Source of the DNA: CANHEE01 sp043777755
GTDB taxonomy: Bacteria; Bacteroidota; Bacteroidia; Chitinophagales; Saprospiraceae
DNA: 6,311 nucleotides
Assembly (NCBI GenBank): GCA_043777755.1
Contig: JAYWHK010000306.1
Span: forward strand, 1 to 6,311
Direction: 5' to 3'
Shown: positions 1 to 6,109 of the stretch, piece by piece
Layout: each line of letters starts with the position of its first letter
Position numbering within the stretch: the first letter of the stretch is position 1
The notes under the pieces: model-generated
The model's input: the letters and a program-made list of their open reading frames with translations, nothing else
Told to the model about the DNA's origin: nothing
Databases searched by the model: none
Made by a program: the position numbers and the translations under genes

Positions 1-27
1 ACTCAATTTTACTTGTTTACTTTGCAT
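1..27 (-). CDS. Possible start of a further gene, cut by the window edge
   Basis: An ATG at 27-25 on the minus strand opens a frame that stays open for nine codons (MQSKQVKLS) to the window edge. Nothing in these residues identifies a product, and nine codons are no proof of coding. The only support is its position after the small-peptide gene and a TAnnTTTG-like box 17 bases upstream. It could equally be untranslated sequence. Confidence 0.2.
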
Positions 28-44
28 AGGATAATAAGGTTTGG

Positions 45-52
45 CAAAGGTA
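45..52 (-). promoter_or_regulatory. Candidate Bacteroidota -7 promoter box (TACCTTTG)
   Basis: The minus strand reads TACCTTTG, matching the TAnnTTTG -7 consensus of the primary sigma factor of Bacteroidota. No convincing TTTG -33 partner is visible about 20 bases upstream. If active, it would start a transcript just ahead of the ATG at 27 and so separate that gene from the protease operon. The match is short and could be chance. Confidence 0.3.
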
Positions 53-75
53 AGTATTTATTTCTTATTCGTTAG

Positions 76-231
76 CTATTTAATGGTCGTGGCACTACCT
101 GCACCAGATGCACAGCCCAAAGGAGGGTCGGCAGCCCTACCTAAGAATAAAGAAACAGGAATTGCTCCTTGTCCATAACCTGTAAAAGTACAGGCAGTAA
201 TCAAAGCTAAGATTGTGAGTTGTTTTTTCAT
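76..231 (-). CDS. Small exported peptide of 51 aa, unknown function
   Basis: I do not recognise this peptide. It opens MKKQ, followed by a hydrophobic core (residues 5-17) and a -GYG/Q- junction typical of signal peptidase I cleavage in Bacteroidota. That leaves a mature peptide of about 31 residues, rich in Gly, Ala, Ser and Pro, with one cysteine (C40) and a short hydrophobic patch (VSLFLG). An alternative is lipidation at C14, since I-T-A-C fits a lipobox, but the hydrophobic stretch before it would be very short. The ATG at 231 is preferred over the in-frame ATG at 267 because the longer form would bury the signal peptide and overlap the upstream lipoprotein gene. The gap to that gene is 11 bp, so the two are probably co-transcribed. 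It may be a secreted signal, a protease substrate, or the remnant of a longer gene. It is short enough that coding status is not certain. Confidence 0.55.
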   Translation of the reverse strand: MKKQLTILALITACTFTGYGQGAIPVSLFLGRAADPPLGCASGAGSATTIK

Positions 232-242
232 GGCTTGTTTTT

Positions 243-833
243 TTATATTGTTCCACATTGAAAACAATTGGTTTTTAATTTTTTAAAATTGGTTTTTAAT
301 TGGACATTCTGGAAGAGATACGATTTTTTAGGATTATCGCTTGTGTTTTTCATGTCAAATTTCAAATTCATACATCCTGACAATTCTGTTTTCTCTTTGT
401 CATAAAAAAATTGTACAGAATTAGCTTTAAAGCTGCTATCAACTACATAGTACGCAGATGGAAAAAATTCATTTCTGCCAGCTGTTAAGTCAATTTTGTC
501 ATAATCAGGTTTCAACGTTTGAGCGTTTATTAAAACATTTACGTTTATCAAAACACTATGATTTACACTATCTATTACCATTAAGTTCAATGTATATGTC
601 ATTGTTGTATCTATCACAACAGAAGACAGTACAAAATGACTGGAAAATGGAGTTGAGTCTAAAAAACCTACCATTTTACCATTAGTCGGACAATTCAACG
701 TATCATTACTTACGTTTCGAATATCAATTGATGAATTATCGCAAGAAGTGTTTGTCCTGCCTTCCTTTTCCATACAAGAATAAAAAAGAGAAAATATAAA
801 AATAGGTAAAATGATATTTTTTAGATATTTCAT
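243..833 (-). CDS. Surface lipoprotein paired with the 402-aa metalloprotease (196 aa)
   Basis: The protein begins MKYLKN, has a hydrophobic stretch at residues 7-18 and a lipobox ending at C20 (F-Y-S-C), so it should be a lipid-anchored envelope protein. The mature part is rich in short hydrophobic, beta-like stretches and has no enzyme motif I know. It shares N-D-T-L-N-C (residues 43-48) and L-S-G-C (151-154) with the lipoprotein encoded at 2074-2676, at matching relative positions; C48 and C154 may form a disulfide. Its tail continues past the end of its paralogue and carries a CxxC (C190, C193). The ATG at 833 overlaps the TGA of the upstream protease gene as ATGA, which suggests translational coupling. 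The in-frame ATG at 878 is rejected because it would put 15 polar residues before the signal sequence. The likely role, as inhibitor or surface anchor of the neighbouring protease, is inferred from context only. Confidence 0.85.
   Translation of the reverse strand: MKYLKNIILPIFIFSLFYSCMEKEGRTNTSCDNSSIDIRNVSNDTLNCPTNGKMVGFLDSTPFSSHFVLSSVVIDTTMTYTLNLMVIDSVNHSVLINVNVLINAQTLKPDYDKIDLTAGRNEFFPSAYYVVDSSFKANSVQFFYDKEKTELSGCMNLKFDMKNTSDNPKKSYLFQNVQLKTNFKKLKTNCFQCGTI
266..301 (-). repeat. 15-bp exact direct repeat with 21-bp period in the lipoprotein 3' end
   Basis: The plus-strand word AATTGGTTTTTAATT occurs at 266-280 and again at 287-301. The 21-bp period equals seven codons and yields the protein repeat L-K-T-N-x-x-x-L-K-T-N just before the C-terminus. 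It looks like an in-frame micro-duplication that lengthened the tail of this lipoprotein relative to its paralogue. Confidence 0.8.
830..833 (-). other. ATGA stop-start overlap between protease and lipoprotein genes
   Basis: The minus strand reads ATGA here. TGA ends the 402-aa metalloprotease gene and ATG starts its lipoprotein partner. Such four-base overlaps commonly couple translation by termination and reinitiation, favouring matched output of the two proteins. The equivalent junction in the upstream pair is a 13-bp gap, so coupling would be tighter here. Confidence 0.8.
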
Positions 834-2038
834 TTGATTAAATTTGAAATGGCGCAACCATTTTTTTGAATTACACAAGCATTAAAGTCATCTTTTGTCC
901 CGATAACTTCTCCTGACACCTTTATTGTTGAGTGCGAAAAATATTGAATGCGTGTATCAAATGGTTTATAACACATTATTGTTGCTGCCTTTTTCGTTGT
1001 TTTGTAACCTCGTGCGGGTGAAACTCCTGGTGGATGAGAGTCTTTATCGTGGTCTGCTCCAAATAAATGTCCTACTTCATGAACAAAGGTAAAGTCATTA
1101 TTGCTTTGAGACATTTGAACTAAAGAAAAAGCAAGGTTTAAGTTGGTCGGTGCATTAACAGGAGTAACACCTACTGTTGAGCCATAATAAGTACCTGCTG
1201 TTAAAATTACAAGGAGGTCAGCTTTTTTTGCAATGCGTAGTGTAGATGTCTTAGATGTTGTTGTTAATAACCCAGCGTAATAATCTTTTTCTTTATATGC
1301 ACCTGAATTTAAAGCAGGGTCTGGTAATAGTTCCATTCCAGCTAAAGTGACCCTGTGCATAATTTTACTATTTGAAAATGATTTATTGGTTTGAGTTATC
1401 AATAAATTTGCTAATGACAATAAACTTGAATTTGAGGTGTTATAGCCCGTAGGTAAAGAATTAAGAGAACTTTTGGTGTACAATATTAAAATATTCGTTG
1501 AACAACCTTTACTGCCCATTTTACACTCAGCATTTTGCTCTGGGGTTTGACGTTCTGTATTTGACTCACAAAAGCTACCTTCTTTTGGTTGCATTTCGTA
1601 TAATAGCTGTAATCTTTCATTTATTGGGAAAATTTGATAAAATTTCCCAGATAAAAATAATGCACCTGAAATATAGCCATCAATACTTACCAATGTTGCA
1701 TGATTCCCAATAGTTTCTTCATTTTCTTGTTCTTCTGCAGAGTAACTGTAATTTTTTTCGTCAGATAGTTCTCCCGAATCAGTGATTTTCATTTTATAAG
1801 ACTCATCTGTATTAGGTAGATTAAAAGTGATATATTCTTCACTGATTAGCTCTTTCAAATTACCCATTTGAATAAAAAGAGGATTTTGTATTGATTCTTG
1901 TTGCTTGAAATTTTCAAATGCAGAGCGTTCCTCAGTACTAAGTGCTGTTTCTTGATCTTCTGTAAGATTGATTAATCTTTGAGCATTAAGGCTTCCTATC
2001 ATTAGGAAAAATACGAATAATAAATTTATTTTTTTCAT
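830..2038 (-). CDS. Secreted metzincin zinc metalloprotease, reprolysin (M12B)-like, 402 aa
   Basis: An exported zinc endopeptidase. Residues 1-19 are a signal peptide ending -LNA before Q20. Residues ~21-155 form an acidic N-terminal region, probably a propeptide, with an Y-S-Y-S-A segment at 97-101. Three cysteines follow (C157, C172, C179; M-G-S-K-G-C), one of which could act as a cysteine switch. The catalytic part carries the extended metzincin motif HEVGHLFGADHD at 320-331 (zinc ligands H320, H324, H330; general base E321) and a plausible Met-turn, T-I-M-C-Y, at M355. The C-terminal Y-F-S and N-A-C-V-I segments, with C388 and C395, recall reprolysin-like bacterial peptidases. It stops where its 506-aa paralogue begins an extra C-terminal domain, and I see no type IX secretion sorting domain. 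The start at 2038 is fixed by the signal peptide. The gene lies 35 bp after one lipoprotein gene and overlaps the next by 4 bp. The substrate is unknown. Confidence 0.93.
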   Translation of the reverse strand: MKKINLLFVFFLMIGSLNAQRLINLTEDQETALSTEERSAFENFKQQESIQNPLFIQMGNLKELISEEYITFNLPNTDESYKMKITDSGELSDEKNYSYSAEEQENEETIGNHATLVSIDGYISGALFLSGKFYQIFPINERLQLLYEMQPKEGSFCESNTERQTPEQNAECKMGSKGCSTNILILYTKSSLNSLPTGYNTSNSSLLSLANLLITQTNKSFSNSKIMHRVTLAGMELLPDPALNSGAYKEKDYYAGLLTTTSKTSTLRIAKKADLLVILTAGTYYGSTVGVTPVNAPTNLNLAFSLVQMSQSNNDFTFVHEVGHLFGADHDKDSHPPGVSPARGYKTTKKAATIMCYKPFDTRIQYFSHSTIKVSGEVIGTKDDFNACVIQKNGCAISNLIK

Positions 2039-2044
2039 GACTTA
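1968..2044 (-). repeat. Conserved leader block, copy A (start region of 402-aa protease)
   Basis: This 77-bp stretch matches 4140-4216 at 74 of 77 positions (differences at 1982, 1992 and 2030). It covers the last bases before the ATG, the whole signal peptide and the first residues after it. Outside it the two protease genes are clearly diverged. It contains a small perfect inverted repeat, TTCCTA at 1993-1998 and TAGGAA at 2003-2008, with a 4-base loop. Confidence 0.9.
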
Positions 2045-2073
2045 TTTTTATTTTTTTGTAAAAAATTATTGTT

Positions 2074-2676
2074 TTATTTTAAGATTGCAAAAAATCTAAT
2101 GTTTTCAAAATAAATAGAGTCAGGGAGTTTGTATTGACTTTGTATATCTTTATCATTAAGCCATAATTTAATAGAAAAACAACCACTTAATCTATTCTTT
2201 TTTTGTAAAATTGAATATTTTAAAAAATTCAGCTTGGATTTGTTCTCCCCTAAATGATAGCTTGTTGTAACACAAGAACCTGCAAGGTAATGCTCATAAC
2301 TCATTTTTAAATTTTCTGTACTAATCAAAGTATCATTTGAAGTTTTAACACTAAAATGAATACTCCCATTTATTTTTTCTTTTTGTTTGTCAAAATCAAA
2401 TAATGAAAGGTGTATAAAGGAAGTATCTTTATTAATCATTGCAAAACCAGTGACTGCTTTATTATTGGCGAATCCATCAAAATATCCACTCAATTTATTC
2501 CCAGTTTCTTTATTTATCCATGTCTTATATTTTAAAGTATTTTGGTCTAAATCTTTACAACAATTCAAGGAGTCATTGCGAAATTTTGGTTCGTCTACTT
2601 TAGCATTTTTTCTCAAACTACTTTGACAAGAGAATAATGCTAAAGATATGATAATAAAAAAAATTCTTTGATTCAT
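2074..2676 (-). CDS. Surface lipoprotein paired with the 506-aa metalloprotease (200 aa)
   Basis: The N-terminus MNQRIFF leads into a hydrophobic core and a lipobox ending at C17 (L-F-S-C), giving a lipid-anchored envelope protein with a ~184-residue mature part. No known catalytic motif is visible. It shares with the lipoprotein at 243-833 an N-D-S-L-N-C motif (residues 34-39) and L-S-G-C (163-166), followed by a basic/hydrophobic beta-like segment and a final F-x-N-[IV] motif near the end, so the two are distant paralogues. Cysteines C39, C40, C135 and C166 are available for disulfides after export. The L-S-G-C to F-x-N end loosely recalls small Bacteroidota lipoproteins with a DUF6252-type C-terminus, but I would not assign that family by eye. 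It starts 13 bp after the 506-aa protease stop and ends 35 bp before the next protease, so it lies inside the operon. A role as cognate protease inhibitor or tether is inferred. Confidence 0.85.
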   Translation of the reverse strand: MNQRIFFIIISLALFSCQSSLRKNAKVDEPKFRNDSLNCCKDLDQNTLKYKTWINKETGNKLSGYFDGFANNKAVTGFAMINKDTSFIHLSLFDFDKQKEKINGSIHFSVKTSNDTLISTENLKMSYEHYLAGSCVTTSYHLGENKSKLNFLKYSILQKKNRLSGCFSIKLWLNDKDIQSQYKLPDSIYFENIRFFAILK

Positions 2677-2689
2677 TCTAAATTTAATT

Positions 2690-4210
2690 TTATGATTTAC
2701 AGCCTCTTATATCAAAGCTTCCATATACTTTGTCAGAAGCTAAAGGAGATGTTGAGTTAAATACTGTTACTCTAACAAAAACAGTATAATTTTTAGTATT
2801 TGGAGTAAGTTTTACTGTACATTTTGGGTTGCTACCAGAATAAGCTGTTTTGAATGTTTTTCCATCAGTACTATATTCAAATAAATAATTAGCTGATTTT
2901 AAGCAATTAAGAGGAACATTACTTGCTACACTAAGGTCTATTTTTGTTGGGCTGCAAGTTTTATCAAAAATACCGTTTAATGTAAGCGTACATTTATCAT
3001 CAGCGACAAGTTTAGAAGTTATACAACCTTGATTTTGGATTACGCAAGCATTATTTCTATCGTTGGTACCCGTTGGGGTTTTATTAATCGTTACTTTGGG
3101 ATTAGAGAAATACTTTACCCTTGTACCATTGATTTTATCAGTATGCATCATTGTATTGGTTAGATTTCCTTTCACAGAAAACTGGTGCGCTTGTGCTGGA
3201 GAAACGCCATCTTCATGCAGACCTCCAAGTAAATGACCTACTTCATGGGTCACAGTGAACCATTTCATTGCAGCGTCAAGATTCACTACAGCAAAGGCGT
3301 TTTCAGGTTTTTTAGGCGCAAGTGCAAAAGCTGATCCTCCTAATTCACATTTAGCAAAAAGACTGTTTCTTGTAGTCAAAAATATTACAATATCAGCTTC
3401 AGATTGTTGTTTAGCCATTGCTACAGTTGAGGTTGTATTTGTCATGTAAGTTGTCTTGAAAGCATCTTTACTAAGACTACAGTCACCATCTTTAAATGGC
3501 ATAGGGTCTGTTAAAAACTCTACCCAAACCAGTTGAAATTTATGTTTAACTTCACTATTTTTCAAGGTTGTATTGATGTCTTCTGTCCATAATTTACACT
3601 GTGAGATAATTGCATTCTTACTTAAGAACTTTATAGTTTCTTTGTCAGAATCAACTACATACATAATTTTAATAAGACAGCCATCGCTACCCATTGCGCA
3701 CTCTCCTATATTTGGCAGCTCCGATTCTATATCTTTTGTATCACACCAATTAGGCGTTTCGAGACCAGATTTTACTAAAATTTGCGTTTCAGAAGAAATA
3801 GGAATGATTCTAAATAAATCTCCTCCAACTTGAACAGTACCAGAAATATAACCTCCTGCATTGACCAAAATCAAATCATCGCCAGTTGGTTCACCTTCCT
3901 CATCTTGGCTTTGAGCTGAGTAAGTATAATTGTTCTCATCTTCGACTTCACTACGGGTAATTTTCATGCGATAAGAATCGCCAGAGTCTGGTAGTTGAAA
4001 ATTAATATAGCCTTCTTCGTCAATAGACCCTTCGATTCTATCTAATTGAATCCATTTTATGTCTTGTGTATTACTTCTAAATTGTTCAAACGTTTCTTTT
4101 TGTTCTTCTGAAAACAAATCAGTTTCTTCTTCTTTGGGGTTGATTAATCTTTGTGCATTAAGGTTTCCTATCATTAGGAAAAATACGAATAATAAATTTA
4201 TGTTTTTCAT
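2690..4210 (-). CDS. Secreted metzincin zinc metalloprotease with C-terminal accessory domain, 506 aa
   Basis: Paralogue of the 402-aa protease, with the same architecture plus an extra domain. Residues 1-19 are a signal peptide ending -LNA. Residues ~21-150 are an acidic probable propeptide (Y-T-Y-S-A at 95-99). C156, C171 and C178 (C-A-M-G-S-D-G-C) match the paralogue's cysteines. The catalytic motif HEVGHLLGGLHE lies at 322-333 (ligands H322, H326, H332; base E323), with a Met-turn T-M-M-H around M354/M355. A conserved N-N-A-C-V-I-Q segment (C389, C396) closes the protease domain. Residues ~405-506 form a cysteine-bearing beta-rich module (C407, C419, C436, C464, C504) with an F-E-Y-S-T-D-G-K-T-F core that looks like an immunoglobulin or fibronectin III-like fold, possibly for substrate or surface binding; it does not look like a type IX sorting domain. 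The glutamate after the third histidine, where the sister has aspartate, may mark different subfamily properties. It leads the first protease-lipoprotein pair. Confidence 0.93.
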   Translation of the reverse strand: MKNINLLFVFFLMIGNLNAQRLINPKEEETDLFSEEQKETFEQFRSNTQDIKWIQLDRIEGSIDEEGYINFQLPDSGDSYRMKITRSEVEDENNYTYSAQSQDEEGEPTGDDLILVNAGGYISGTVQVGGDLFRIIPISSETQILVKSGLETPNWCDTKDIESELPNIGECAMGSDGCLIKIMYVVDSDKETIKFLSKNAIISQCKLWTEDINTTLKNSEVKHKFQLVWVEFLTDPMPFKDGDCSLSKDAFKTTYMTNTTSTVAMAKQQSEADIVIFLTTRNSLFAKCELGGSAFALAPKKPENAFAVVNLDAAMKWFTVTHEVGHLLGGLHEDGVSPAQAHQFSVKGNLTNTMMHTDKINGTRVKYFSNPKVTINKTPTGTNDRNNACVIQNQGCITSKLVADDKCTLTLNGIFDKTCSPTKIDLSVASNVPLNCLKSANYLFEYSTDGKTFKTAYSGSNPKCTVKLTPNTKNYTVFVRVTVFNSTSPLASDKVYGSFDIRGCKS

Positions 4211-4216
4211 GACTTA
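4140..4216 (-). repeat. Conserved leader block, copy B (start region of 506-aa protease)
   Basis: This is the partner of the block at 1968-2044, with 74 of 77 positions identical. The three changes give one silent change at the alanine before the cleavage site, N16 for S16, and N3 for K3. The small inverted repeat is kept (TTCCTA at 4165-4170, TAGGAA at 4175-4180), and here one more base pair (T4164-A4181) extends the stem. Confidence 0.9.
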
Positions 4217-4273
4217 CGCTTTTATTTTTTATACACCTCAAAATGAATTTCAGTGGTTTATAAAGTAAATTTA

Positions 4274-4780
4274 TCAAAACTTATATGCTATTTCAAGATT
4301 TGATGTAATTTTTGAACTTGTTGAATTAAATCCCCTACTCGGTCCAATGACATTTGTACCAAAATTCAACCCAATAATAATTTTTTCTTTTACTATTTTA
4401 CTATAGCCAATTTTACCTCCTAAGCCAAATAAATAGCTCCCAAAGTAGTTACCTTTATCATTGATTTGTTTGAATTTATCATAATTACCATTTGCTGATA
4501 GATAAATTCCTTCAAAAGCGGATTTGAAATAATACCTAAACTCTGGACTAACTCCAAATTTTAGTTTTGCCAAATCTTGTACCGTGCCAGTGTTAAAAAT
4601 AACACCTAATGTCGATTTTTTTCCTACATTAAGCTCAAATCCAAATCCTGCTCCAGTACCTACCGCTGCGGGATAATAACCTAAAATACTACCCTCTAAT
4701 TTTAATGCTATTGATGTTTGTGATTGAATCAAACTTAAAAAAGTTAAAAATACTGTTAATGTTAAAAATACTTTTTTCAT
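4274..4780 (-). CDS. Small outer-membrane beta-barrel protein, 168 aa
   Basis: Residues 1-20 form a signal peptide (MKKVFLTLTV, then a hydrophobic core and -IQS before Q21). The mature part alternates short beta-like stretches with glycines and aromatics (G-A-G-F-G-F-E-L, F-R-Y-Y-F, G-Y-S-K-I) and ends in I-A-Y-K-F. A C-terminal phenylalanine on a final amphipathic strand is the usual BamA recognition signature of outer-membrane barrels. Length fits an eight-stranded barrel of the OmpA-like or DUF3575-like kind found across Bacteroidota; I cannot choose between them by eye. There is no peptidoglycan-binding domain. It lies 63 bp ahead of the first protease and 115 bp after the cysteine-rich protein gene, so it could be co-transcribed with the protease modules or driven separately. 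A direct role in protease export or docking is possible but unsupported by any motif. Confidence 0.85.
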   Translation of the reverse strand: MKKVFLTLTVFLTFLSLIQSQTSIALKLEGSILGYYPAAVGTGAGFGFELNVGKKSTLGVIFNTGTVQDLAKLKFGVSPEFRYYFKSAFEGIYLSANGNYDKFKQINDKGNYFGSYLFGLGGKIGYSKIVKEKIIIGLNFGTNVIGPSRGFNSTSSKITSNLEIAYKF

Positions 4781-4830
4781 AATAAAGAACTTAAAGAAAC
4801 TTTCCTACATTATCGCTTTCGGAGTTTGCG

Positions 4831-4866
4831 CCTAAAATTTGACAGAGCAGTTTTAGGTTCACTGCT
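4831..4866 (-). promoter_or_regulatory. Two overlapping, mutually exclusive small hairpins upstream of the barrel gene
   Basis: AGCAGT at 4846-4851 pairs with ACTGCT at 4861-4866 (6 bp, 9-base loop). CCTAAAA at 4831-4837 pairs with TTTTAGG at 4851-4857 (7 bp, 13-base loop). The second stem uses the loop of the first, so in a minus-strand transcript they cannot form together. Neither has a clean U-tract, so a terminator is not supported; weak attenuation or chance are both possible. The rest of 4781-4895 shows no clear promoter. Confidence 0.3.
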
Positions 4867-4895
4867 AATATTAAATAAAAATCCTTTTCAAGACT

Positions 4896-6044
4896 TTACT
4901 TTTTGCAATTATTTTTACTATAAAACCCTAATTCTGTTTGATTATAAGGAATACCATAAAGATTTAAAAAATTTCCAACATCTTGTTTTACGGAGCTTAA
5001 AGGCTTTGGTGCATTCGGGACAGAAGTAGTAACCCAATTCCCAAGTAAATCACTACAACATACTGGTTCTTTTTGAGTGCCTCCTTGAATAACCCCTGCG
5101 ATACTGCCGTTACTTAATATTCTTGCAGTGTTATTCCAACTTGTAAAACCACTTACTCTTATATTACCAAAACTATACAATCTTATGAAAGTTGGTGTAT
5201 TAGGCTTAAGGGAGTGTATTCCTTTTTGACTAATAAAATTGAGTGATTTATCTTCTGTTCCTCCGCTTCCGTTTACAAATTTTGCTGGTGTCTTAATTAA
5301 TGTTTTAATGGTATTTGTTGTCCCATTAATTACAGCTGGTGCGAGTACTTGTGCGCCAGGAACAGTAAATGCTACAATACCCATTCCAACATTAAATGCG
5401 AGGACTCCTAATCCAATGTAAAATTCAGGATTATTAATTTTAGAAAAACTACTACTAACCATTCCCTGCCCAGCACCAATTACCTGAGACCTCCCTTTAT
5501 TGTCTGCAATTACCAAAACCGCAGCATCTTCTGCTGTTGCTTCTGTTCCTTTATCACCACACATAAAACAACTTGGCAACTCAACATCTGTAGTTAAGCG
5601 AGAGTCGTACATAGCTGTATAATTTACATCTTGTTGGCAGTTTAAACCACATTCTTCTGTCGGATAGCCGCTATTCCCCGTACAAAACCAGTTATATTCA
5701 AGTGTGTGGTAAAGTGCAGAAACATTATCCCCACTCACACCTATACTTGCGCCCTTTGAATGAATCCTTTTTCCGTAAGACCATAGTTGCATATATTTTG
5801 AAGCACCTATATAGGATGTTGCGCCCCATGCTTTTGAGTTTTTATCCCATATTTGGCTAAAGCTATTATCAACAAGAGGACTGGAAGATCCTCCTCCAAT
5901 AGAAAAACTTTGATTATGGCGAATTAATTTGCAATTACAATCTTCTGCAATAGGTGGTTCTTCAATTTCTTTTTGCTCTCTGTCAAATTCTTTACCATCG
6001 TAAAAGTAATCTTGTATAAAACTCAGTTTTTCGATTTCACTCAT
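4896..6044 (-). CDS. Cysteine-rich protein of unknown function, 382 aa, possibly 5'-truncated
   Basis: I do not recognise this protein. It opens MSEIEKL with an acidic, charged stretch to about residue 35, then C-N-C (36-38), a Gly/Ser-rich region with many aromatics (45-120), and cysteines at 121, 132, 136, 159, 162, 329, 330 and 380, ten in all, including CxxC at 159-162 and a vicinal pair at 329-330. Residues ~208-240 form a long glycine- and alanine-rich hydrophobic segment, long enough to cross a membrane. Ten cysteines in a locus of exported proteins suggest a disulfide-bonded extracytoplasmic protein, yet no signal peptide is present. The frame is closed six codons upstream by TAA at 6062-6060, and a palindromic element lies just beyond, so the original N-terminus may have been lost. 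The acidic start reads more like an internal linker or propeptide than a normal beginning. Its stop lies 115 bp before the barrel gene. It could also be an intact cytoplasmic protein. Confidence 0.75.
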   Translation of the reverse strand: MSEIEKLSFIQDYFYDGKEFDREQKEIEEPPIAEDCNCKLIRHNQSFSIGGGSSSPLVDNSFSQIWDKNSKAWGATSYIGASKYMQLWSYGKRIHSKGASIGVSGDNVSALYHTLEYNWFCTGNSGYPTEECGLNCQQDVNYTAMYDSRLTTDVELPSCFMCGDKGTEATAEDAAVLVIADNKGRSQVIGAGQGMVSSSFSKINNPEFYIGLGVLAFNVGMGIVAFTVPGAQVLAPAVINGTTNTIKTLIKTPAKFVNGSGGTEDKSLNFISQKGIHSLKPNTPTFIRLYSFGNIRVSGFTSWNNTARILSNGSIAGVIQGGTQKEPVCCSDLLGNWVTTSVPNAPKPLSSVKQDVGNFLNLYGIPYNQTELGFYSKNNCKK

Positions 6045-6071
6045 ATGAGGTGGTCTAATTTACCCGCACAA

Positions 6072-6090
6072 CTTTCTCCATAAGAGAAAG
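6072..6090. repeat. Perfect 7-bp inverted repeat upstream of the 382-aa gene
   Basis: CTTTCTC at 6072-6078 and GAGAAAG at 6084-6090 flank a 5-base loop. It lies 28 bases upstream of the ATG at 6044, so it could fold in the leader of that mRNA or bind a dimeric regulator. There is no T-run after it in the direction of transcription, so it is not a terminator of the intrinsic kind. Confidence 0.5.
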
Positions 6091-6109
6091 GTCTTGTTAA
6101 TAAAAAAAA

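Noticed and set aside
232..267. Upstream ATG at 267 for the small exported peptide
   Set aside because: It adds 12 residues ahead of a standard MKKQ signal-peptide start and overlaps the lipoprotein gene.
834..878. Upstream ATG at 878 for the 196-aa lipoprotein
   Set aside because: It would overlap the protease gene by 49 bases and place a polar 15-residue extension before a clear lipoprotein signal; the ATGA start at 833 is better.
2690..3010. Type IX secretion C-terminal sorting domain on the 506-aa protease
   Set aside because: The tail lacks the usual conserved glycine and lysine-rich sorting motifs; it reads as an Ig- or FN3-like module.
458..5421. Plus-strand open frames of 60-86 codons (for example 458-685, 1498-1713, 3573-3833, 5239-5421)
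   Set aside because: Most lie inside strongly supported minus-strand genes; 4059-4268 and 4826-5029 also span the adjoining gaps. None shows a recognisable domain or convincing signal sequence; they are antisense shadows in AT-rich DNA.
6055..6081. Leader peptide of eight codons (MEKVVRVN) before the 382-aa gene
   Set aside because: Too short to support; it overlaps the small hairpin and lacks any run of regulatory codons.
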